Positions 25,478 through 33,442 of a stretch of 64,000 bases of DNA are shown piece by piece. How positions within the stretch are numbered: the stretch's first letter is position 1; each line of letters opens with the position of its first letter. A program made the translations under genes and the position numbers. This DNA is from DYJE01 sp041660385 (GTDB lineage Bacteria > Desulfobacterota > Desulfobacteria > Desulfobacterales > Desulfolunaceae). The stretch is from assembly GCA_041660385.1 (NCBI GenBank), contig JBAZWJ010000016.1, forward strand, positions 28,494-92,493, written 5' to 3'. The notes below the pieces were generated by a model that saw only the letters and a list, made by a program, of their open reading frames with translations, had not been told where the DNA came from and ran no database searches.

Positions 25478-25579
25478 AACGAAAATTGAACACCGAACAT
25501 TCAACATCGAATGGTGGATGGTGTCCATTTTTTGCTGCGTGGCAACGTAGGATGGGTGGAGCCAAAGCGTAACCCATCA
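25478..25579. repeat. Dispersed repeat cluster: TTCGATGTT words plus palindromic unit
   Basis: The gap after recO holds GAACATTCAACATCGAATGG (25495-25514) and, at 25547-25579, GTAGGATGGGTGGAGCCAAA followed by GCGTAACCCATCA, the second copy of the short palindromic repeat seen at 2597-2628. Confidence 0.65.
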
Positions 25580-25652
25580 CCAAATGCCCCAACATTATTT
25601 GCGTAGAAATCTGGGTCAATAGTGTTAATACAAAACAAATACGGAACGAATC

Positions 25653-26708
25653 ATGACAACCAAACCTGAAACCAAAACCGTTTCCATGTCCGCACCATGC
25701 AGGCTGGATCTGGGCGGCACCTTAGACATCAGCACCTTTTTTTTTCCATTACGGCGTTTTTCACCCACAACGGTGAACATTGCCCTGTCCATGCGGACCA
25801 GTGCGACTGTTTCACCGTTTGATCCAGGCTGGGTCAAAGTTTCGTCTCTGGGTTTCGAACCGGCATTGTTCAAAATCGGTGAAGCGCCCATCACCCATCC
25901 TATGGGGCTTATGTTCGCCATCTGCGAGTATTTCGGCGCTGACGGATTTGCCATCGATATCCGTTCGTCTTCTCCTCCTAGAAGCGCCTTGGGCGGCTCA
26001 TCTGTTGCGGCTGTGGCATTGATCGCGGCCTTGATGAAAGCCACGGGCCAGAATCCGGAAGCTCAGCTGCCTCTGGATAAAATCGTTCTTCTTGCCTATG
26101 CCATTGAAAGCAGCGTTCTCCGGGTGCCTTGCGGCATGCAGGACCAGTTGGCGGCGGCTTACGGCGGCGTGAATGCCTGGTGTTTCACCGGCGATGTGGC
26201 GGAAGTCCCTTACCAAAGACGTGTTCTCATACCCAAAGCCGGTTACGGACGGCTGGAACAACGGATCATGGCGGCCTACTGCGGTGAACCCCATGAATCG
26301 GTTAACATCAACGGCAAATGGGTGGAACATTTCATGCGCGGCGTGGACCGGCAGATCTGGAAAGACATCATGGAATGTTCGTCAGCCTTTTCCGAAGCTC
26401 TTTTTCAGGAGAATTACGGCGAAGCAGCCCGATGGATGAACCGTGAAACAGACATCCGCATGGGTATGACCCCGGATGTTCTTGACAACACCGGCAAACA
26501 GCTTGCCGAAGCCGCACGGCAAAGAGACTGCGGCGTTCGCTTCACCGGTGCAGGCGGCGGCGGCTGCGTGTGGGCTCTGGGTGAGGCAGATAATCTTGGT
26601 CATTTACGAAATGACTGGTCGGAGATTCTGGGCCAGAATCCCAACGCCGGATTTCTGGATGTGAAAATTGACGGCGATGGACTACGGGAAGAGACGGTTC
26701 AGGGTTGA
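25653..26708 (+). CDS. GHMP-family sugar kinase
   Basis: A 351-residue GHMP kinase. The N-terminal motif SAPCRLDLGGTLD fits the substrate loop; the phosphate-binding motif 2 is SSPPRSALGGSSVAAVALIA; motif 3 is RFTGAGGGGCVWALGE near the C terminus. CGMQDQLAAAYGGVNAWCF resembles galactokinase and D-glycero-manno-heptose 7-phosphate kinase relatives. The likely reaction is ATP-dependent phosphorylation of a sugar or sugar phosphate. No sugar-nucleotide genes are adjacent. The gene is monocistronic, bordered by dispersed repeats. Confidence 0.85.
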   Translation: MTTKPETKTVSMSAPCRLDLGGTLDISTFFFPLRRFSPTTVNIALSMRTSATVSPFDPGWVKVSSLGFEPALFKIGEAPITHPMGLMFAICEYFGADGFAIDIRSSSPPRSALGGSSVAAVALIAALMKATGQNPEAQLPLDKIVLLAYAIESSVLRVPCGMQDQLAAAYGGVNAWCFTGDVAEVPYQRRVLIPKAGYGRLEQRIMAAYCGEPHESVNINGKWVEHFMRGVDRQIWKDIMECSSAFSEALFQENYGEAARWMNRETDIRMGMTPDVLDNTGKQLAEAARQRDCGVRFTGAGGGGCVWALGEADNLGHLRNDWSEILGQNPNAGFLDVKIDGDGLREETVQG

Positions 26709-26747
26709 TTTTGTAGGGGCAGGATCTTGTGTCTGCCCTTTGGTTGT

Positions 26748-26790
26748 TGACATTGAACATCGAACATCGAACATCGAACGTTGAATGATG
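26748..26790. repeat. Dispersed repeat, tandem CATCGAA array
   Basis: ATTGAACATCGAACATCGAA then CATCGAACGTTGAATG: the 8-base unit AACATCGA repeats about three times in tandem here, showing how the dispersed element expands. Confidence 0.6.
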
Positions 26791-26962
26791 GCAGAACCAC
26801 CTCTGTCGCTTTCTTGAAGCATTTTTAAAATATTTTCTATTAAAATTTTGAATTAAAAACATAAATTATTGAACTCAAACCCATTTGTCCAGATTTTTAA
26901 AATCTGGCAGCCGTAGGCATAGTTCCATAGCAAAAGAAAAACAGAATAAACAAGGCATCTTC

Positions 26963-27892
26963 ATGAACAGTATCGGCATCGTGCACAATCCGTTTGCCCG
27001 GCGGAATCTCAAGGAAAAGCATCTGGCCGGACACTTGAAAACTCTGATTGCAGGCAGAGGTGATCTGTATCAGACAGGTCACAGGGACGAGTTGATCGCT
27101 CTTGCAGAACACTGCCTGAAACGCGATTTGCCTGTTCTGGGAATCAATGGCGGTGACGGGTCTATTCACGCGGTTCTGACCGCCTTTGTCAGCGTCTATG
27201 GAAACAGGAAACTTCCCAGATTTCTTATCCTTCGGGGCGGAACCATGAACACGGTGTCCAAATCCCTGGGGCTTTCAGGATCGCCGGACAGCATCTTAAG
27301 AAGATGGATTGATAGCCAGCGAACAGGAAAGGCAAACGTCCTGCGGCAGGCCACCCTCAACGTGAATGGGAAAATTGGTTTTATCGCCGGCACTGGTGTG
27401 GTCACCCGTTTTCTTGACAGGTATTACGAAGGCGGCAGAACCGGCGCTTTAAAAGCCCTTTCCATGATCGGTACCATCGTTCCCGGTGCCGTCTTTGGAT
27501 CAAAATCCGTCAAGCACATGTTCAGCCCTGTTCCCATGAATGTGATCCATGAAGGCCGTGATCTTGGAAAGCCATCGTACACGGCCGTTCTTGCCAGCAC
27601 AGTCCGTGAAGTGGGCCTTGGTTTCCGTCTCACCTCACGCTGTTATGAAAAACCAGGCTCCTTCCACCTGATCGCCGCAGACATTCCGCCCCTGGCACTT
27701 GTTCCCAGGATTTATCCCTTATGGGCCGGAAAAGATCCCAACCATCCCGGCTTCCTCCACCACGGCCCATCACACAGCACAACAATCAAACATAACGGCC
27801 TTCTTCGCTGGATGATGGATGGTGATATGTATGAAACGGATAAGGATCTGGTGATTTCCATGGGGCCGTTGGTTGAGGTGGTTGTGGTCTAA
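26963..27892 (+). CDS. Diacylglycerol/lipid kinase catalytic-domain protein
   Basis: A 309-residue protein of the DAGK/YegS-like family. Motifs: IGIVHNPFARRN at the start, the nucleotide loop NGGDGSIHAVLTAF, and RFLILRGGTMNTVSKSLG (GGTxN). The C-terminal beta domain ends with the acidic turn MMDGDMYETDKDLVISMGP, similar to the EIDGE-type region of YegS. Predicted to phosphorylate a lipid or lipid-like alcohol at the inner membrane face; the acceptor is unknown. ATG 26963 is chosen with AAGG eight bases upstream; the longer open frame upstream lacks a ribosome site. Confidence 0.8.
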   Translation: MNSIGIVHNPFARRNLKEKHLAGHLKTLIAGRGDLYQTGHRDELIALAEHCLKRDLPVLGINGGDGSIHAVLTAFVSVYGNRKLPRFLILRGGTMNTVSKSLGLSGSPDSILRRWIDSQRTGKANVLRQATLNVNGKIGFIAGTGVVTRFLDRYYEGGRTGALKALSMIGTIVPGAVFGSKSVKHMFSPVPMNVIHEGRDLGKPSYTAVLASTVREVGLGFRLTSRCYEKPGSFHLIAADIPPLALVPRIYPLWAGKDPNHPGFLHHGPSHSTTIKHNGLLRWMMDGDMYETDKDLVISMGPLVEVVVV

Positions 27893-27917
27893 TGGGATAT
27901 GGGAAATGGATAATGGA

Positions 27918-28105
27918 AAAAAGATGAACGTTGAACGTTCAATGCCCAACGTTCAATGGGTTGCTGCGCCACCGGAAGTGTTGAATCTGGCATATAAAAT
28001 GCCCCGATCCTTAATTCGATGTTCGATGTTCGATGTTGGGCGTTCGATGTTCGATGTTCTGTTCATGTTCATAATTCCCCCGCACACCCATCAGCACCAA
28101 GCCTT
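27918..28105. repeat. Dispersed repeat, medium copy
   Basis: A run of GATGAACGTTGAACGTTCAA and, from about 27998, the block beginning ATGCCCCGATCCTTAATTCG, followed by several GATGTTCGATGTT words and a CCCCCGCACACCCATCAGCA tail. This is a partial copy of the longer unit at 28921-29115 and 58206-58395. The rest of the gap to 28205 has no gene. Confidence 0.7.
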
Positions 28106-28205
28106 ATCTCTGGCTATGTGAATTATCCGGTGTTTATCATTTAGGGATTTTGAAACCAAGTTTCTTAGATAATGAGGATTTATTGGGCTTTATACGTAAG
28201 CAAGG

Positions 28206-28469
28206 TCAAGTTTTATAAATATCTCCTCTATATCCGATGATCTCTATGTAAACCACTTCATCTGGTTCATCTACCGAATAAATAATCCGAATATCACCGA
28301 TTCTCAAGCGGAAGCTTCCGATTAATTCACCTTTCAAACGTTTGATATGTGGTGGGCTGAATGGATCTTCCGACAATCTTTCAAATGCCAGATTCAAACG
28401 TCTAACCGTGGATGCGTCAGCTTTCTGGTAAAATTTTTCCGCTTTCTTTGTTAGCCGGATGTCAAACAT
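28206..28469 (-). CDS. RelE/ParE-family toxin
   Basis: An 87-residue toxin: MFDIRLTKKAEKFYQKAD, then RRLNLAFERLSEDPFSPPHI, KRLKGELIGSFRLRIGDIRI and IYSVDEPDEVVYIEIIGYRG, the beta-strand series of RelE-type ribosome-dependent mRNA interferases. Basic residues in the FRLRIGDIRI strand are where RelE proteins contact RNA. Its start overlaps the antitoxin stop by 8 bases. ParE-type gyrase poisoning cannot be excluded from sequence. Confidence 0.85.
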   Translation of the reverse strand: MFDIRLTKKAEKFYQKADASTVRRLNLAFERLSEDPFSPPHIKRLKGELIGSFRLRIGDIRIIYSVDEPDEVVYIEIIGYRGDIYKT

Positions 28470-28689
28470 TGCGTTTAATATCTTTCCAGTTTACGGTGTT
28501 CCCCGTTTGAATGTCTTTTTTTGCCTGCTTGTAATCTTCAAGGAATCCTGGTTCTTTAAGAAGGAGTTTTGTTTCGTCTTCATCATTGATTGTAAGATCT
28601 TCCAGGAAATCCAGAGCGATTTTGAGTTTATGAGGAGGAAGGAGTTTGATAACATCATGTAATTTTGTTTCAATTTCGTATTGTTTCAT
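28462..28689 (-). CDS. Antitoxin of the RelE/ParE-type pair
   Basis: A 75-residue acidic protein, MKQYEIETKLHDVIKLLPPH then KLKIALDFLEDLTINDEDE, ending GNTVNWKDIKRNV. The N-terminal helices and the acidic linker fit short antitoxins with a helical dimer domain; the tail would neutralise the toxin. AAGAGG precedes the ATG by nine bases. Order antitoxin-toxin with overlap is standard. Confidence 0.8.
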   Translation of the reverse strand: MKQYEIETKLHDVIKLLPPHKLKIALDFLEDLTINDEDETKLLLKEPGFLEDYKQAKKDIQTGNTVNWKDIKRNV

Positions 28690-28920
28690 GGGTCTACCTC
28701 TTTTTTCCTTGAACTCTGCCTATTGGACGATGGCTAACAATCGCAATAAAATGAAAACTTTTCAAACAAAATTCTGTAAACGGGTGTCGACTTTGTTTCA
28801 CCATCAATCTCATTTTTTATAGTCTGGATTGTATCAATAAAAATAAAACCACACAATGATGCATCATGAAAAAACAGTATTCAAAAAAATGAATAAACCA
28901 ACTATCCATTAACCCATAAA

Positions 28921-29115
28921 AAAATGCCTCGATCCTTAATTCGATGTTCGATGTTGGGCGTTCGATGTTCGATGTTCAACGTTCAAAATTCCCCCGCATA
29001 CCCACCAGCACCAACCTTTGTTTCACCATCCGCAAACGCAGACCCCATTTAAAATTCACCCATTCTCCCGCTAAAAAAAGCCCAACCCCTGCGTAACCCT
29101 CCGAATCGCAACCCA
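28921..29115. repeat. Dispersed repeat, long copy A (about 195 bases)
   Basis: Begins with TGCCTCGATCCTTAATTCGA, has four GATGTTCGATGTT-type words, then CACCATCCGCAAACGCAGAC and CCCATTTAAAATTCACCCAT, ending near ACCGTCC-like CTCCGAATCGCAACC. The same order of blocks occurs at 58206-58395 with scattered substitutions. The part of this 520-base gap between 28690 and 28920 contains no gene I can support. Confidence 0.8.
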
Positions 29116-29209
29116 TTGAACCTGAGTTTCAAAAGAAAAATGTTTGCAAAAAAATTTCATCGTATTACACTATACTACAATATAAACATTTAACTACAGG
29201 ATGATCGTT

Positions 29210-29434
29210 ATGTCCAAAGTCATGTCTTTAAGGCTGCCTGAAAAAATTGTTTCAACCCTACAGGAAATTGCAACGCAGAGAAACAGAAAACAGTCTGAAA
29301 TTATTAGAGAAGCTCTTGAATGGTACTGCGAGGAAGCCGCTGATTACAGGATCGCCGTTGATCGGCTTATGAATCCTTCTGACCCAGTGATTGATGAAGC
29401 GCGGCTTCTGGAGGATCTGGACTGGAATGTATAG
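29210..29434 (+). CDS. Ribbon-helix-helix (CopG-like) antitoxin
   Basis: A 74-residue protein, MSKVMSLRLPEKIVSTLQEI followed by RKQSEIIREALEWYCEEAAD, a clear ribbon-helix-helix DNA-binding fold (beta strand VMSLRLP, helix A, helix B). The C-terminal tail DEARLLEDLDWNV would cover the toxin. Start chosen at 29210, with CAGG nine bases upstream; the ATG at 29201 abuts that site. It overlaps the toxin gene by 8 bases. Confidence 0.85.
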   Translation: MSKVMSLRLPEKIVSTLQEIATQRNRKQSEIIREALEWYCEEAADYRIAVDRLMNPSDPVIDEARLLEDLDWNV

Positions 29435-29663
29435 TCTGAAATTCAAGCAGAGTGTGACAAGAGATCTGAAAAAGATTGGCCGGGAAGAAGGCGGAAAAAT
29501 TCTTAAGGCTATTCGGGAAAAGCTTCTGCCCGACCCCTCATCCGGCAAACGCCTGAAAGGAAACCTTGCGTCAATATGGAGCTTCCGTGCAGGGAATTAT
29601 CGCGTTCTATACACTTACAATGACAATGAGCTGGTCGTGCTTGTTCTAAGAATCGGCCATTGA
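29427..29663 (+). CDS. RelE/ParE-family toxin (second pair)
   Basis: A 78-residue toxin, MYSLKFKQSVTRDLKKIGRE, then KLLPDPSSGKRLKGNLASIW, FRAGNYRVLYTYNDNELVVL and LRIGH. The GKRLKG-x-WSFRAGNYRVLY-type strand set is characteristic of RelE-like mRNA interferases. ATG 29427 chosen; it lies within the antitoxin's end, giving translational coupling. A longer upstream reading in the same frame has no support. Confidence 0.85.
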   Translation: MYSLKFKQSVTRDLKKIGREEGGKILKAIREKLLPDPSSGKRLKGNLASIWSFRAGNYRVLYTYNDNELVVLVLRIGH

Positions 29664-29699
29664 CGAGACGTGTATGACCGGTGACCCGGAATGACAAAC

Positions 29700-29731
29700 G
29701 ATGGGTTGCGCTTGGGCTCCACCCATCCTAC
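29700..29731. repeat. Short palindromic repeat, inverted copy
   Basis: GATGGGTTGCGCTTGGGCTC then CACCCATCCTAC is the reverse complement of the unit at 25547-25579 with two substitutions. AATACCCCAATCCTTAATGC (29750-29769) just after it resembles the opening phrase of the long dispersed repeat. Confidence 0.65.
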
Positions 29732-29932
29732 CCGCTGTTTCCTATAAAAATACCCCAATCCTTAATGCGACGTACTACTTGTACGCCTTCACGCCTGGCC
29801 AAACACTATGCCTTGCCTGTGGGCTTTTTTCCATAGCCATCCAGCGACTTTTTACGATGCCAACCTTAATCGATTCAGATCATTGGAAGGTGTTCACAAG
29901 AAAAAAATCATTGACACAAATATCAGAGTCCG

Positions 29933-29956
29933 TTAAGTAAGTAAACATTCACTTAA
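29933..29956. promoter_or_regulatory. Operator in front of the TetR gene
   Basis: TTAAGTAAGTAAAC then ATTCACTTAA. Its complement contains AGTGAATGTTTACTTAC, which matches AGTAAGCGTTTACTTAA in front of the M24 operon at 13 of 17 positions. A TTGACA (29911-29916) stands 16 bases upstream, so the site would cover the -10 region. Autorepression by the TetR protein is the natural reading. Confidence 0.65.
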
Positions 29957-29969
29957 TATAGGGGTTATT

Positions 29970-30677
29970 ATGAAACAAGGCAGACGCATGAGCGCGGAAG
30001 AACGCCGTCAGGCGATTATCGATGTGGCCAAACCGCTTTTTGCGGAGAAGGGGTTCAACGGTACGTCGGTGAGGCTGATCGCTGAAAGAGCACAAGTATC
30101 CGAGGCGCTTTTGTATAAACATTTTCCGAGTAAGAAGGACATGTACAAAGAAATCCTTACCTACTCCCAGCGGCTTACAGATCTGACCATCAAGGATATT
30201 GAAGGGATGGAACCGTCAGTGGAAACGCTGGTGTTTCTGGTTTACATGCTGTTTCAGGTTGTTTTAAACGATATTCCCGGCGAGGAAGGACACCAGAAAT
30301 CCCATGAGAGGCTTTTATTTTACAGTCTGCTTGAAGATGTGGATTACGCCTCGATGGTGTTTAAAAAAATGCATGAGCGTTTCCACCCGGTTCTTCTTGC
30401 CAACTACAATGCAGCGGTTAAGAGCGGTGACCTGCCCGGAAATCGTGCACACCCTGAAAACCTGTTCTGGTTCGCCCATCATCTGGCCATGGCGTTGAAT
30501 CTATGTCATTTGTCCAATAATCCGGCGTTTCCCTATGAAACATCCCGAGAAGAGCTGGCGGATGAAGCAGTACGGTTTGCACTGAGAGGAATCGGGTTGT
30601 CCGACGAAATAATAGCCTCCAGCTTCAAGCCAAAAAAAATGGACCTGTATCTAAAAGACATGTTGTTCGGATTGTGA
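29970..30677 (+). CDS. TetR/AcrR-family regulator of the keto-acid cleavage operon
   Basis: A 235-residue repressor. The N-terminal helix-turn-helix is RRQAIIDVAKPLFAEKGFNG then TSVRLIAERAQVSEALLYKH and FPSKKDMYKEIL. The C-terminal ligand domain is alpha-helical and unassigned, ending KMDLYLKDMLFGL. Related sites in front of this gene (29933-29956) and the next operon (30861-30881) make it the probable local regulator; the inducer may be an acyl-CoA or the operon's substrate, which is inference. Confidence 0.88.
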   Translation: MKQGRRMSAEERRQAIIDVAKPLFAEKGFNGTSVRLIAERAQVSEALLYKHFPSKKDMYKEILTYSQRLTDLTIKDIEGMEPSVETLVFLVYMLFQVVLNDIPGEEGHQKSHERLLFYSLLEDVDYASMVFKKMHERFHPVLLANYNAAVKSGDLPGNRAHPENLFWFAHHLAMALNLCHLSNNPAFPYETSREELADEAVRFALRGIGLSDEIIASSFKPKKMDLYLKDMLFGL

Positions 30678-30860
30678 TTCCAAGATGCAATAAAAATAAT
30701 GTTGATGGGTTCCACCACTACGCTTCACCCAGCTCCTGAAATATTAGATTTGGATGGAGTTATAGAGTGGAACTCCTCTATTCAAAGAATAAAAATTCGT
30801 CATTCCCGTGAGTCCATGTGACCATGAAGCAGGCGGCTTTGATATATATAGGACAATTAG

Positions 30861-30881
30861 GTTAGTAAGCGTTTACTTAAC
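30861..30881. promoter_or_regulatory. Operator in front of the M24-BKACE operon
   Basis: The core AGTAAGCGTTTACT is a near-perfect palindrome (AGTAA-nCGn-TTACT), flanked by TTA on the left and TAA on the right. It lies directly upstream of AAAGGAGG and the ATG at 30895, and shares GTTTACTTA with the complement of the TetR gene's own site. Confidence 0.7.
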
Positions 30882-30894
30882 TAAAGGAGGACAT

Positions 30895-32139
30895 ATGGCT
30901 TTGGGAAAATACGCGGTGGATTATGAAGAACGAATCAATTACGACCGGCTCAGGCGAGAGCGGTTGGACCGAGCGAAAAAAGAAATCAACGATAACGGGC
31001 TGGGGGCGCTGATCACCTGGGATGAGGCAAACATCCGGTACCTCACCTCATACTATGTCACCACCCCCATGAGGGCGTCCGAAACCCAGTGCGTGTTCAT
31101 TCCGAGAAACGGCGAACCAATCCTCTTCTGTGGTGGAACACCTTCCGAGACCGAGCGCCGGATGCCCTGGATGGCCGGACGGATTCGTCCGACCATTTCC
31201 ATGTTCAAATTCAACGCGGAAACACCGGATGATATTTCCATCCTTGTATTTATTGATACAGTGGCCAAGTTGATGGCGGAATTCGGAGTTGAAAAGGAAC
31301 CCCTCGGTATTGACGGATCAAGCTGCGGCCTTCTCCTTGATCAGGCGTTCAGAAAGGCGGGGGTTACCACGGTTCATGGCAAACCGGTCATGGACAAGGC
31401 CCGGGTGATTAAAACCATAGATGAGATCGGCCTGCTGCGGATCACCTGCGGGAATTCAGAGACAGCGTTCGCGGCCATTGCCGACGCCATCCGGCCGGGT
31501 ATCCGTGAATGTGATCTTGTGGGTATCGGGATCAAGGCGCTTTACCAGGAGGGTGCGGATCATACCGAAGATCTGGTCTGCTGTTCCGGCTTCAACACCA
31601 ACCCCTACGGATGGTCTTTTTCAGACAAGCCCATCCGGCCGGGTGATCTGATTTATATCGATGTGGACGGCAATTCATACCAGGGCTACAAATCCTGCGT
31701 GTACAGGACGTTCTGCTGCGGGAAAGCCACTCAGGAACAGAAGGATCTCTACGCGGAATGTCATGACATGCTGTATCGGGCCATTTCCATCATTCAGGAT
31801 GGCGTCACCGATTATGACATTATCGCTCAATGGCCCCAATCCCCCCAATATTGGGGATACAACTCGTGGGAAGAGGTGGCTCCCTATGTTCTCGGACACG
31901 GGCTCGGACTCAGTCTTCATGACGCACCTTTCATCAGCCCCATACGAAAAGCCTACGGCCTTCCTCCAGTTCCGCTGAAGGAAGGCATGGTCATTGCTCT
32001 TGAAACATACGCCGGCCACAAGGGAGGGAAAGACGGGGTCCGACTGGAGGAGAATATCCTTGTTACAAAAGACGGATATGAAGTGTTAACCCGCTGGCCT
32101 GTGCATGAGCTGATGGAATGCTGGCTGCCTTACAATTAA
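30895..32139 (+). CDS. M24-family (creatinase/prolidase-fold) protein with altered metal site
   Basis: A 414-residue pita-bread protein with the two-domain layout of Xaa-Pro peptidases and creatinases: an N-terminal domain (LGALITWDEANIRYLTSYYV) and a C-terminal catalytic domain. Of the five metal ligands, His (VLGHGLGLSLHDAP), Glu (ALETYAG) and Glu (RLEENILVT) remain. In the D-x(10-11)-D pair the second Asp is replaced: IDVDGNSYQGYKSCVYRTF has Cys where SDxTRTF is usual. It may therefore be a non-peptidase hydrolase or lyase, like creatinase or DMSP lyase DddP of the same fold. ATG 30895 has AAAGGAGG upstream. First gene of the TetR-controlled operon. Confidence 0.85.
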   Translation: MALGKYAVDYEERINYDRLRRERLDRAKKEINDNGLGALITWDEANIRYLTSYYVTTPMRASETQCVFIPRNGEPILFCGGTPSETERRMPWMAGRIRPTISMFKFNAETPDDISILVFIDTVAKLMAEFGVEKEPLGIDGSSCGLLLDQAFRKAGVTTVHGKPVMDKARVIKTIDEIGLLRITCGNSETAFAAIADAIRPGIRECDLVGIGIKALYQEGADHTEDLVCCSGFNTNPYGWSFSDKPIRPGDLIYIDVDGNSYQGYKSCVYRTFCCGKATQEQKDLYAECHDMLYRAISIIQDGVTDYDIIAQWPQSPQYWGYNSWEEVAPYVLGHGLGLSLHDAPFISPIRKAYGLPPVPLKEGMVIALETYAGHKGGKDGVRLEENILVTKDGYEVLTRWPVHELMECWLPYN

Positions 32140-32155
32140 TGGATGGAGAATAACC

Positions 32156-33415
32156 ATGTCAAAATCAACTGTTTCCATTGCAAAGGGATTTGACCCGGAT
32201 AAAACCGTGTTCCAGGCCATCGAACAACTCGGCGGCATCAATCGGTTTGTCAAACCTGGCTCTGTTGTGGTGATCAAACCGAATGCCGGTCATGAGGGTG
32301 CGCCGGAAACCTCGATCAACACGAGTCCCGGTGTCGTCGCCGCCGTGATCCGCGAGGTGAGAAAAGCGAACCCGAAAAAGATCATTCTCGCTGAAAGTTC
32401 TGCTATCGGCTGCGACACCATGACCTGCCTTGAATCCAGCGGCATAAAAAAAGCGGCCGAGGAAGCGGGCGTCGACGAAATCAGGGATATTAAAAAAGAT
32501 ACGGATTTGATCGAAAAAACAATTGAAAACCCCACATCCGCGATAAAATCTGTCGAGTTCCCCCGGTTTCTCCTTGAGGCGGACCACATCATCAACGTGC
32601 CGATCTTCAAATCCCACGTGAGCATGGTCTTTTCCTGCGCGCTTAAAAACTTGAAAGGGGTGGTCCAGGACATTCATCATTTCGTGATGCATACGACGAA
32701 TCTGGCCGCGGCCATGATGGATCTGGGGGCGGTGTTCAAACCGGACCTCACCATCGCGGACATGATCCGGCCCATGGAAGGTTTTGGTCCCCATTCCGGG
32801 ACATCGGTGGAATTCGGCGCCATTCTGGCTAGCTCGGACATGGTAGCTCTGGACGCCACGGCATGCCGGCTTGTGGGGCTTGACATCGGCAAAGTGGAGT
32901 ATTTCAAGGCCGCCAAGGAAAAGGGTCTGGGATCGTTTGACATCAATGACATCGATATTGTGGGGGATTCCATTGAGAGTACCCAACACGATTTTTACCT
33001 GCCTTACATTTCCGGTTTCAATGCATGGCCGGAATATCATTTCCATGTAAACATGGCGTGCAGCACGTGTCAGGGCCTTGCCGCGTTCACGATGGAACGG
33101 CTCAAGGCGCTGGATGAATACGACAAAAACAAGGGGCTCCATATTTTTCTCGGACGTCACGCGAAAATCCCCGCCGGTCTTGAAAAAGAGAAGGATCTGA
33201 TTCTCCACGGCGACTGCACCCTCGCCCTCAAAAAGAAAATTGAAAAAGCAGGCGGTTCCTGCCTTCATATTTCGGGATGTCCGCCGGTGGAACCCTTCCC
33301 CTACTGGACCATTATGGACCGTGTGGAACAGCCGACTGAACGCTCAACCCGTGAACGTCATGCGGAAGAAGAAGTGATTTTCAAGGAATGGCTGAAGAAA
33401 CGGAAACGGGAATAA
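32156..33415 (+). CDS. DUF362 domain-containing protein
   Basis: A 419-residue DUF362 protein: VVVIKPNAGHEGAPETSINT, KKIILAESSAIGCDTM, DHIINVPIFKSHVSMVFSCA, LKNLKGVVQDIHHF and SSDMVALDATACRLVGLDIG. The C-terminal third contains cysteines (NMACSTCQGLAAFT, ILHGDCTLAL, HISGCPPVEPFPYW) that may bind a metal or cluster. DUF362 proteins are widespread in anaerobes and their chemistry is mostly unknown. It lies 16 bases after the M24 gene, inside the operon. Confidence 0.85.
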   Translation: MSKSTVSIAKGFDPDKTVFQAIEQLGGINRFVKPGSVVVIKPNAGHEGAPETSINTSPGVVAAVIREVRKANPKKIILAESSAIGCDTMTCLESSGIKKAAEEAGVDEIRDIKKDTDLIEKTIENPTSAIKSVEFPRFLLEADHIINVPIFKSHVSMVFSCALKNLKGVVQDIHHFVMHTTNLAAAMMDLGAVFKPDLTIADMIRPMEGFGPHSGTSVEFGAILASSDMVALDATACRLVGLDIGKVEYFKAAKEKGLGSFDINDIDIVGDSIESTQHDFYLPYISGFNAWPEYHFHVNMACSTCQGLAAFTMERLKALDEYDKNKGLHIFLGRHAKIPAGLEKEKDLILHGDCTLALKKKIEKAGGSCLHISGCPPVEPFPYWTIMDRVEQPTERSTRERHAEEEVIFKEWLKKRKRE

Positions 33416-33442
33416 AACAATAAACAGGAAAGGAAAACGATC

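Noticed and set aside
26748..26790. Possible CRISPR-like array
   Set aside because: The repeated unit is 8 bases in tandem with no unique spacers, and no cas genes are in the window.
27873..28121. Short open frames encoding MFDVGRSMFDV-like peptides
   Set aside because: They are translations of the dispersed TTCGATGTT repeat, as are those at 58025-58403. The peptide pattern follows from the DNA repeat, not from selection.
32165..33268. A 367-codon minus-strand open frame inside the DUF362 gene
   Set aside because: It mirrors a well-supported gene, has shadow-like composition and no ribosome site. The same applies to the minus-strand frame at 33344-34375.
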